This document shows, in pieces, positions 6,637-11,901 of a stretch of DNA of 11,901 bases. The translations under genes were made by a program, and so were the position numbers. Position 1 is the stretch's first letter. Each line of letters starts with the position of its first letter. The stretch is from an uncultured Eubacterium sp. (GTDB taxonomy: Bacteria; Bacillota; Clostridia; Lachnospirales; Lachnospiraceae), in assembly GCF_937958975.1 (NCBI RefSeq), contig NZ_CALGRE010000034.1, forward strand, positions 1 to 11,901, written 5' to 3'. The notes under the pieces are model-generated. The model did not search any database, was not told where the DNA came from, and saw only the letters and a program-made list of their open reading frames with translations.

Positions 6637-8237
6637 ACGAAAACAAGAACACAAAAAAGAAGAAGGAAAAGCGAATCGGTGGAAGAGTTGGATTTATCGT
6701 AGGATGTGTGCTTATCTATTTATTAGCATTGGGTATTCTATGGGCAGCAATCAATCTTCCGGGTGCGATTAGCAGAATCTCAGAGAACAGCGCAATTAAA
6801 AATAGTAAAGTGGTTCTCTACGATGGACCAAAATCGCTAAAAGATGCTACGGCTGATGATTTGGCAGTTGTAACAGAGGCAGAAAGAGATATGTCACTAA
6901 TGCATTCCACTGACACAACAGTTGCGGTAAATGGAAAAGATTGTTATGTCTATGAAACAAATGTAAATAATACACATACATGGGTGGGTTCTTATATGCC
7001 AAAGCAGTCGAGAACACCAATCACATATTTTGATTTTGATGGAACTGTTGAAATCACGGTAAAAGCAGAAAATATTGATATAAAATCAGTCACAGTCAGA
7101 CCATTAAAATATGACATTAAGCCCGAAATTAATGTAAAAGAACATACGGTAACATTTCGGATTGATACACCGGATTCATATGCAGTTGAATTTAATAACA
7201 GTGTATCAAGAGCCGTACATATTTTTGCAAATGAAATCGAAGACCCGGATGATATTCCTGATGCAAATGATGAGGACGTATTTTTTGTAGGACCTGGTGA
7301 GTGGAATATTGAAAATATGGTATTATCTGATGGACAGACATTATATGTATCCGGCGGAGCGGTTATTCATGGTATTGCGAACGCAAACTTTGCCAAAAAT
7401 GTTAAGGTTTGTGGACGAGGTATTATTGATTGTTCCAATTTAGAAGGATGGAAGGGAAGAGCTGCAAGCGTCCCATTGAAATTTGATAATTGTCAGGATG
7501 TAGAAATTGATGGTATCACAGTATTAAATGCAAATGCATGGTGTTTGCAGTTATATAATACAATTGGTGGAAAGGTAAATAATTTAAAGATGATTACCTC
7601 AAGACCAAATGGTGATGGTATGTCGCTTCAGTCCTGCAAGAGTGTGGAAGTTACAGATTCCTTTGTACGTTCATGGGATGATGCTTTAGTCGTTAAAAAT
7701 TATGACCAGAACACAGACAATATAAAATTTAAAAATGTTCAGGTCTGGACAGACCTTGCTCAGTCTATGGAAATTGGTTATGAGACGAATAAGGGACAGA
7801 AAGAGAACTCAACAATTGATAATGTATTATTTGAAGATATAACAGTTCTTCACAACTTCCATAAGCCGGTATTGTCTATTCATAATGCAGACGATGCAGC
7901 AGTTTCTAATATCCAATATAAAAACATTGTTGTTGAGGACGCACAGCTTGGAAGAGGAGATGGTACGATGGAACTTATCGATTTCCAGATTGTAAACAAT
8001 GCAAACTGGTCAACAACGGATAACAGAGGAACAATTTCTAATGTTACTATCGATGGTTTCAAAGTGTTAGATGGTAAAGATGGATTGAAAGTTAACTTTA
8101 AGGGATTTGATGCAGAGCACAATATTAAGGACGTTACAATTAAGGGTCTTGAGATTAAAGGAAAGAGTATCACAAATGACTCTGACAACGTATTCATTGA
8201 TGCAAATACAACATCGAATATTAAGATAGAGAAGTAG
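6630..8237 (+). CDS. Membrane-tethered right-handed beta-helix protein, GH28-like
   Basis: A 535-residue protein with a Lys-rich cytoplasmic head (1-19), one membrane helix (about 20-41) and a large extracellular part, so a type II membrane protein. Residues about 60-220 form an N-terminal beta domain. After DGQTLYVSGGAVIHG (about 236-250) and VCGRGIIDCSN come repeated N/I/V-rich rungs of a parallel beta-helix. Three acidic residues are placed as in polygalacturonases: D329 (in NGDGM), D350 and D351 (in SWDDALVVK), a spacing of 21 and 1. The family's later histidine (GHG) and RIK motifs are not seen; the matching stretch reads AQSMEIGYET (about 377-386). It is therefore probably not a true polygalacturonase. 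A GH49/GH87-like alpha-glucan hydrolase or a binding protein fits the operon better, by inference. ATG 6630 (GGGAGG 7 bases upstream) is chosen over ATG 6615. It overlaps pgmB by 7 bases. Confidence 0.8.
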   Translation: MLNENKNTKKKKEKRIGGRVGFIVGCVLIYLLALGILWAAINLPGAISRISENSAIKNSKVVLYDGPKSLKDATADDLAVVTEAERDMSLMHSTDTTVAVNGKDCYVYETNVNNTHTWVGSYMPKQSRTPITYFDFDGTVEITVKAENIDIKSVTVRPLKYDIKPEINVKEHTVTFRIDTPDSYAVEFNNSVSRAVHIFANEIEDPDDIPDANDEDVFFVGPGEWNIENMVLSDGQTLYVSGGAVIHGIANANFAKNVKVCGRGIIDCSNLEGWKGRAASVPLKFDNCQDVEIDGITVLNANAWCLQLYNTIGGKVNNLKMITSRPNGDGMSLQSCKSVEVTDSFVRSWDDALVVKNYDQNTDNIKFKNVQVWTDLAQSMEIGYETNKGQKENSTIDNVLFEDITVLHNFHKPVLSIHNADDAAVSNIQYKNIVVEDAQLGRGDGTMELIDFQIVNNANWSTTDNRGTISNVTIDGFKVLDGKDGLKVNFKGFDAEHNIKDVTIKGLEIKGKSITNDSDNVFIDANTTSNIKIEK

Positions 8238-8247
8238 GAGGACTGAC

Positions 8248-8871
8248 ATGAAGAAAAAAGGATTAATAGTAATAGCAGTGCTTTTGGTATTGTTTATTGG
8301 ATTGGCAATAGCAGTTAAATCAGGTAATTCTACTACAAAAATGAGTGATAAGAATTTAACTGTAGTCACAGCGCCGGAGCAAAAAGAAGCGCAGGAAAAT
8401 GAGCAGTTTACAGTTCCGGAATATAAATCAGCAGAAGTAAAGGGTGAAAACGTTGCGTTAAAGGGCAAGGCGAGTGCGAATGGATACACAGATGTTTATA
8501 CACCTGTTTATGCAAATGATGGTGACAGAAATACTACATCTTACTGGGAAGGTGAAGGAAAAGGAAATGATGAGCTTACAATTGACTTAAAGAAGGCTTA
8601 TAATGTCCACACAGTAAGACTTGCAGTTAATCCGGCAACAATCTGGGGAGCAAGAAAGCAGACACTCTCTATCAGTGTAAGTGAGGATGGAAAAGATTTT
8701 AAAGAGGTGGTTGCCTCAGCGGAATATGACTTTGACCCTAAGACCGGAAATGAGATTACTCTACCATTTGATGAAGTAAAGGCTCAGTATGTGCGTGTGA
8801 CAATCACAAAAAATACAGGAGCTGTGGGTGGTCAGGTAGCCGAATTTGAAATTTATTCAAATGACAAATAA
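8248..8871 (+). CDS. Membrane-anchored F5/8 type C (discoidin/CBM32-like) protein
   Basis: A 207-residue protein with an N-terminal hydrophobic segment (about 4-23, after MKKKG) and no lipobox cysteine or clear signal peptidase site, so it is probably held in the membrane facing outwards. A Glu/Lys-rich linker leads to one F5/8 type C beta-sandwich from about 68 to 204. It is recognisable by ALKGKASANGY, VYANDGDRNTTSYWEG, LTIDLKKAYNVHTVRLAV, WGARKQTLSISVSEDGKDF and the closing QVAEFEIYSND. Such domains bind sugars (CBM32 and relatives) and are often attached to alpha-glucan-degrading enzymes. Here it stands alone, right after the beta-helix gene; the binding site TAGGAGG (8235-8241) overlaps that gene's stop codon. 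The likely role is to capture polysaccharide near the tethered beta-helix protein. No catalytic domain is present. Confidence 0.85.
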   Translation: MKKKGLIVIAVLLVLFIGLAIAVKSGNSTTKMSDKNLTVVTAPEQKEAQENEQFTVPEYKSAEVKGENVALKGKASANGYTDVYTPVYANDGDRNTTSYWEGEGKGNDELTIDLKKAYNVHTVRLAVNPATIWGARKQTLSISVSEDGKDFKEVVASAEYDFDPKTGNEITLPFDEVKAQYVRVTITKNTGAVGGQVAEFEIYSNDK

Positions 8872-8900
8872 AGTATAAAAGGTAATACTTACCACATTAA

Positions 8901-8949
8901 AACACCCATATTATTGGATGACTTATCATTATCCAATAATATGGGTGTT
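8901..8949. terminator. Bidirectional intrinsic terminator hairpin
   Basis: A perfect 19-bp inverted repeat (8901-8919 with 8931-8949, beginning AACACCCATATTATTGG) encloses an 11-base loop. It lies between the stop of the F5/8 gene and the stop of the convergent sortase gene. On the plus strand it is followed by AACTTTTGTT, a moderate T-run. On the minus strand the T-run is weak. A smaller palindrome, GGTAATACTTACC (8881-8893), sits just before it. It should end the pgmB operon and probably the sortase transcript. Confidence 0.8.
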
Positions 8950-8964
8950 AACTTTTGTTAAAAA

Positions 8965-10494
8965 TCAATTCTCATCTTTGAAAGTTTTGAATTTTAATTT
9001 ACTCTTTTTAGATACTTCTGAATTGTTAACTAATTTTGCATATTTTTTTAGTCTGCTTTCTTCAATTTTAAATTTTGCTTTTAGAGCAATACCTTTGAAG
9101 GCCTTTTTTCCAATTGTTTTTAAATCCGTGCAGCGCAATTTTATTTTATGAAGTTCTTTTAAGTTGTAAAAAGCTTTATCGCCTATTACTTCTACAGAAT
9201 CGCCAATGATAACTGATTTTAGTTTGCTGCAATTGATAAATGCTCTTGCAGGTATTTCTTTGATTAGATTGCCTATTTTTAATGTTTCAAGTTTATATGC
9301 ATAAATGAGACAATCATTTGACATGGACGTTACGTTGTAGGTTCGTTCTCCTATTTTTACTGTGGACGGAATGAATAAATCTTTTATATTTCCGTTATTG
9401 CATCCCGTGAACTGAACTTCGTCTCTGGATAATATTTTATAAAAATTATTGTCGACAGTAACCGTAGTTCCGATAGCAGAATCATATGTATATTTTCCGT
9501 CATACCATGAAGGTGTTTCAAATGACATTTCGTCCTCAAAAGAGATAACAGTCGGGGCATCACCACCATATTTCGAATACCAATTGAAAGGATATAAAAC
9601 GTCCTGCCTCATATATGCTTTGGAAGTGTCGACTTTTTCGTCTTCATTTTTTCGTAATCTTCTTGCCACGACAACGGTACGATAATCATGTACTTCATAA
9701 GAACATGTAGATAATAGCAGAAGGTGGTCTTTTTCATTGACTGAAACAGGGCAATGATATAATGACCTCATTTCCATCTGATAAACAAATTCCATAAAAT
9801 CATGCTTATCTTTAAATTTTCCGGTGAGATAGTTAAAATTCTGATTTTTTTTCATATCACCGGACAGGCGTACATAGGCAATTATTTTCCATTTTGATTC
9901 TTTGTATAAACTGTCAAAAGTAATTACCGGATGTTCCTTATAAAAGTTAATATCCTTGTATTTTAACAGTTGATGAAACATCATTCCCGTAGAATCCATA
10001 TTGTGTCCGTGAATCAATATTGCTTTTGTCGGTTTTTCTATATTACAATGTCCATCAATGTAAAGAGAGCCGTTTTTGTCCTTGCTTCCCTCAAAATCAC
10101 GGTCTAAATAAAAATCAGAACCATTAAATGCCTGCATTACAGGATAATCAATATTTGTGCCGGGAATATTTAACCATCCCTTAATATCGCTGTTATATTC
10201 TAAAAGTTTAGAAAATTTAAGTAGAATACCATTAGAATCCTTTGCTCCCGATTTATGATTTTTATCGAGGGAAATATCAATAGAATTATCTTTCGGGTTA
10301 AAACTGCCTGTTGTTTTTTCCATGGTATTATCAGAAGCAGAATAGTATATCTGCCGGTATTTTTCTGTGACCTGTCTTGAATGTTCCGGTTGAATAATTA
10401 AGTAGTAAATAAGAAAGAAGGCACATCCGAAAAACAAAACAAGAGAAGATATAACAAGCGAACGCCTTATTATTTTTTTTAGATTTGTACTCAT
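8965..10494 (-). CDS. Class B sortase fused to C-terminal BspA-like leucine-rich repeats
   Basis: A 509-residue membrane protein. A cytoplasmic head (1-11) and one membrane helix (about 13-34) place the rest outside. Residues about 95-280 form a class B sortase: KGWLNIPGTNIDYPVMQ, FYLDRDFEG, IHGHNM with catalytic H164, LLSTCSYE with nucleophile C264, and DYRTVVVARR with the candidate arginine R272. Sortases cut a sorting signal and join the protein to peptidoglycan or pilin. The usual family length is about 230-290. Here about 230 extra residues follow: a linker (281-340), then repeats of the LRR_5/BspA kind (about 368-470; pattern IPxxVxxIxxxAFxxCxxLxxVxIxxSVxxIGxxAF) and a Lys-rich tail. 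The catalytic triad looks intact. ATG 10494 has AGGAGG 5 bases upstream. It is divergent from a protein with a sorting signal, its probable substrate. The LRR part may bind that substrate, wall polymer or a host ligand; that is inference. Confidence 0.9.
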   Translation of the reverse strand: MSTNLKKIIRRSLVISSLVLFFGCAFFLIYYLIIQPEHSRQVTEKYRQIYYSASDNTMEKTTGSFNPKDNSIDISLDKNHKSGAKDSNGILLKFSKLLEYNSDIKGWLNIPGTNIDYPVMQAFNGSDFYLDRDFEGSKDKNGSLYIDGHCNIEKPTKAILIHGHNMDSTGMMFHQLLKYKDINFYKEHPVITFDSLYKESKWKIIAYVRLSGDMKKNQNFNYLTGKFKDKHDFMEFVYQMEMRSLYHCPVSVNEKDHLLLLSTCSYEVHDYRTVVVARRLRKNEDEKVDTSKAYMRQDVLYPFNWYSKYGGDAPTVISFEDEMSFETPSWYDGKYTYDSAIGTTVTVDNNFYKILSRDEVQFTGCNNGNIKDLFIPSTVKIGERTYNVTSMSNDCLIYAYKLETLKIGNLIKEIPARAFINCSKLKSVIIGDSVEVIGDKAFYNLKELHKIKLRCTDLKTIGKKAFKGIALKAKFKIEESRLKKYAKLVNNSEVSKKSKLKFKTFKDEN

Positions 10495-10511
10495 GCTTTC
10501 CTCCTAAAATG

Positions 10512-10540
10512 ATTATAGACATAGAAAATATGTTTTGCAA
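10512..10540 (-). promoter_or_regulatory. Sigma-A-type promoter of the sortase gene
   Basis: On the minus strand TTGCAA (10540-10535) and a perfect TATAAT (10517-10512) are separated by 17 bases. The -10 box ends 17 bases before the ATG and overlaps no other gene. No operator-like palindrome overlaps it, so the sortase may be expressed independently of the LacI repressor. Confidence 0.65.
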
Positions 10541-10672
10541 CGAGAAAAAAAGGAAAATTTATCATAGAAAGTTGTCATTTAATACTAAAAACAATATGGG
10601 TTGAAAGGTTTTTTTATGCAATATATATAAAAAAAGAGAGGTTTTTTAGTGATTTCGCCTCTTTCAAATTCA

Positions 10673-10701
10673 TTGACAAACATTATCTATAATGTTAAGA
10701 T
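10673..10701 (+). promoter_or_regulatory. Promoter of the surface-protein gene
   Basis: A perfect -35 TTGACA (10673-10678) is followed after 17 bases by TAAGAT (10696-10701), a fair -10 box. A perfect TATAAT also occurs at 10688-10693, but only 9 bases from TTGACA and with no good -35 of its own. The palindromic operator begins 3 bases after TAAGAT, covering the expected start of transcription. The upstream stretch 10541-10672 holds A- and T-tracts but no gene. Confidence 0.6.
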
Positions 10702-10703
10702 AG

Positions 10704-10717
10704 GTTTAACGTTAAAC
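10704..10717. promoter_or_regulatory. Perfect LacI-type operator at the surface-protein promoter
   Basis: GTTTAACGTTAAAC is a perfect 14-bp palindrome with a central CG. It differs by one base from the site at 5879-5892 next to lacI. Its place over the expected transcription start is classic for repression. The likely binder is the LacI protein encoded at 4825-5838, although another LacI-family protein elsewhere in the genome cannot be excluded. Confidence 0.7.
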
Positions 10718-10753
10718 GAGTTAAAAAAACGTAATGATGTGGAGGTATTAGAA

Positions 10754-11515
10754 ATGAAGAAGACATTTAAAAAACTTTTAACAATTGTTAGTGCTGTTGT
10801 ATTACTTTGCAGCATGAGTTCATTTGTATATGCGGCAGATGACGTAGTATTAAATGATTCAGGAAGCCCATTTATAAAGACATTTGACCCAGGTGATAAG
10901 GGTGATTACAAATATATGGGATACGCTTACTGTTTTGAAGTAGGCCCTGAGTACAAGTATATGAAAATTACATATACAGGTGATAAGACAGCTTTTGATG
11001 AACTTCGTTTAGAGTTTGTTGTTAACTCAGACCCGGGTGATGAAATTAAGCTTACACCGGTATGGTTCAGAGAGAATGAAGAAGGAACAGTCCTTACAGT
11101 AGAGGGTAAAGAAGTTCCGGCTCCATCAGATAAAGAGCAGACAGCTATCATCGACCTTGAAAAATCAGGTATTGATTTAAAGACAGGTATCAGAGCTTTC
11201 CATATTCATGATACACCGGGTAAGGGTTCATTTAAGATTATTGATGCAAGACTTATGACAAGTGCTCCGGGAGCGAAAGACACAGGTTCATCAGATAATA
11301 CTAATTCAGGTGATGATAAGAAAGACACAGGTGATAACAGTAAGTCAGCACAGGGTGGAGCAACGGATAGTGCAGACAACACAGCAACATCATCTAAAGG
11401 CTCAACAAATGCACCATCAACAGGTGCACCGATATGGCCAATTGCAGCAGCAGTAGGTGGTATCGTAGTTGCAGGCATCGCATTTGGTGTTTCAAGAAAG
11501 TTTAAAGAAGACTAA
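10754..11515 (+). CDS. Secreted surface protein with C-terminal sortase sorting signal
   Basis: A 253-residue exported protein. The signal peptide is residues 1-27 (MKKTFKKLL, a hydrophobic core, cut after VYA). A single beta-rich domain of unknown family follows (about 30-175; aromatic-rich, with YKYMGYAYCFEVG and IRAFHIHDTPGKGSFKIIDARL), perhaps a carbohydrate- or ligand-binding module. Next is a low-complexity Ser/Thr/Asp/Gly linker (about 178-218), as used to cross the cell wall. The end is a sorting signal: APSTG (220-224), a hydrophobic segment (227-246) and the basic tail SRKFKED. APSTG departs from LPXTG but fits the xPxTG form used by some clostridial class B sortases. ATG 10754 has GGAGG (10741-10745) 8 bases upstream; the in-frame start at 10649 would precede the promoter and bury the signal peptide. 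It is divergent from the sortase-LRR gene, its likely anchoring enzyme. Function is otherwise not recognised. Confidence 0.85.
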   Translation: MKKTFKKLLTIVSAVVLLCSMSSFVYAADDVVLNDSGSPFIKTFDPGDKGDYKYMGYAYCFEVGPEYKYMKITYTGDKTAFDELRLEFVVNSDPGDEIKLTPVWFRENEEGTVLTVEGKEVPAPSDKEQTAIIDLEKSGIDLKTGIRAFHIHDTPGKGSFKIIDARLMTSAPGAKDTGSSDNTNSGDDKKDTGDNSKSAQGGATDSADNTATSSKGSTNAPSTGAPIWPIAAAVGGIVVAGIAFGVSRKFKED

Positions 11516-11527
11516 TTTATGAACATA

Positions 11528-11561
11528 ATCGGGTGTTAGGGGTGGTTTTCTGACACCCGAT
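11528..11561 (+). terminator. Hairpin after the surface-protein gene, without T-tract
   Basis: A 9-bp stem, ATCGGGTGT (11528-11536) with ACACCCGAT (11553-11561), has a 16-base loop and begins 12 bases after the stop codon. The next bases are AAAAGATAG, so there is no T-run. It may be a partial terminator or a 3' stability element that lets some transcription pass into the next secreted-protein gene 52 bases on. Confidence 0.5.
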
Positions 11562-11613
11562 AAAAGATAGAATCAAAAGTCTATATTTTTATGAAAGGAC
11601 AGGGGTAAATTAT

Positions 11614-11830
11614 ATGAGAAAAAGATTAATTAAAAAATGCTTAGTTTATGCATGTATCGGTGCATTAGCTATTGCAAATCTTCCGGCAGGAAACCTTCCG
11701 GCAGCGCAGGTAAGTGCAGCAGAGGAAACTGTAAAGGAAGTGAAATTACAGTTGGGACAGGATGGTGTAGACAAGGTAGGTCCACAGTCAGTATCAGGTG
11801 GATATGCATACCAGGGAGGATTTTCAATTC
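11614..11830 (+). CDS. Secreted protein, N-terminal fragment cut by adapter
   Basis: The frame starts at ATG 11614, with AGGGG (11601-11605) 8 bases upstream. It gives 72 genomic residues before sequencing adapter begins. The start MRKRLIKKCLVYACIGALAI is a signal peptide (basic head, hydrophobic core about 9-21), with likely cleavage after VSA or VSAA (about 35-36). The mature part seen, AEETVKEVKLQL to GGYAYQGGFSI, looks beta-strand-rich but is too short to place in a family. It shares a GYAY segment with the protein just upstream, which is only weak evidence of kinship. It follows the sortase-anchored gene on the same strand, so it may belong to the same surface module. The frame stays open to 11901 only because the adapter has no stop in this phase; those last residues are not real. 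Confidence 0.75.
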
Positions 11831-11901
11831 AGATCGGAAGAGCACACGTCAGAACTCCAGTCACATACGCAGATCTCGTATGCCGTCTTCTGCTTGAAAA
11901 A
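11831..11901 (+). other. Illumina TruSeq-type adapter contamination
   Basis: From 11831 the sequence is AGATCGGAAGAGCACACGTC, then AGAACTCCAGTCAC (11851-11864), an 8-base index ATACGCAG (11865-11872), then ATCTCGTATGCC through CTGCTTG (11873-11896) and AAAAA. This is the standard TruSeq index adapter read-through, with one base different at 11851 (A where the adapter has T). It is a technical artefact left at a contig end, not part of the organism's genome. Confidence 0.98.

Noticed and set aside
6630..8237. Annotating the beta-helix protein as a polygalacturonase (pectin degradation)
   Set aside because: The histidine (GHG) and RIK motifs of GH28 are not seen and the operon context is alpha-glucoside metabolism, so only the fold and acid cluster are claimed.
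8067..8489. A 140-codon minus-strand frame across the beta-helix and F5/8 genes
   Set aside because: It is antisense to two well-supported genes with good ribosome binding sites and shows no recognisable domain.
10541..10672. Possible small RNA or terminator in the A/T-tract region upstream of the surface gene
   Set aside because: Pairing between AAGAGAGG and CCTCTTT is short and imperfect and no convincing promoter-terminator pair is visible.
10649..10753. N-terminal extension of the surface protein from 10649
   Set aside because: This stretch contains the TTGACA/TAAGAT promoter and the palindromic operator, and a start there would bury a clear signal peptide that begins at 10754.
11318..11400. 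Possible DNA repeat array in the Ser/Thr/Asp-rich part of the surface protein
   Set aside because: The bases show low-complexity codons for a wall-spanning linker, not a regular repeat unit.
1..11830. CRISPR arrays, tRNA or rRNA genes, insertion sequences, attachment sites
   Set aside because: No regular direct repeats with spacers, no cloverleaf or rRNA-like segment, no transposase or integrase frame and no flanking inverted repeats were seen.
11637..11897. An 86-codon frame at the right end
   Set aside because: It is out of frame with the signal peptide-bearing gene at 11614 and its last third is sequencing adapter.

Overview
The window looks like chromosomal DNA from a low-GC, Gram-positive anaerobe, most likely a gut Clostridia of the Lachnospiraceae type. 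This rests on AT-rich coding sequence, strong purine-rich ribosome binding sites (GGAGG) before nearly every gene, a clostridial-style GH65/beta-phosphoglucomutase sugar locus, a class B sortase and a cell-wall sorting signal. The genus assignment is inference. The last 71 bases (11831-11901) are not genomic. They are an Illumina TruSeq-type adapter with an 8-base index and an A tail, so the real sequence ends at about 11830.

Layout: (1) 1-4766, plus strand: the 3' end of a sugar ABC transporter permease, a stem-loop with an anti-Shine-Dalgarno-like loop, then two overlapping GH65 glycoside phosphorylase genes. (2) 4779-4815: a 14-bp perfect hairpin between converging genes. (3) 4825-5838, minus strand: a LacI-family repressor, divergent from (4) a plus-strand operon at 5992-8871 encoding beta-phosphoglucomutase, a membrane-tethered right-handed beta-helix protein of polygalacturonase type, and a membrane-tethered F5/8 type C (discoidin/CBM32-like) protein. 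(5) 8901-8949: a 19-bp perfect hairpin serving two converging units. (6) 8965-10494, minus strand: a class B sortase fused to a C-terminal BspA-like leucine-rich-repeat region. (7) 10754-11515, plus strand: a secreted protein ending in an APSTG sorting signal, divergent from the sortase. (8) 11614-11830: the start of another secreted protein, cut by the adapter.

How the parts fit: an alpha-glucodisaccharide or oligosaccharide is imported by the ABC system. It is split by intracellular phosphorolysis (two different GH65 enzymes) into beta-glucose 1-phosphate plus sugar, and beta-phosphoglucomutase feeds glucose 6-phosphate to glycolysis. The two tethered proteins may capture or process the polymer outside the cell. 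The LacI regulator is probably controlled by a sugar from this pathway. The same 14-bp palindrome (GTTTAACGTKAAAC, central CG) occurs in the lacI-pgmB intergenic region and, in perfect form, just downstream of the promoter of the sortase-anchored surface protein. This ties the cell-surface module to the sugar locus. The most unusual parts are the sortase-LRR fusion beside its candidate substrate and this shared operator.
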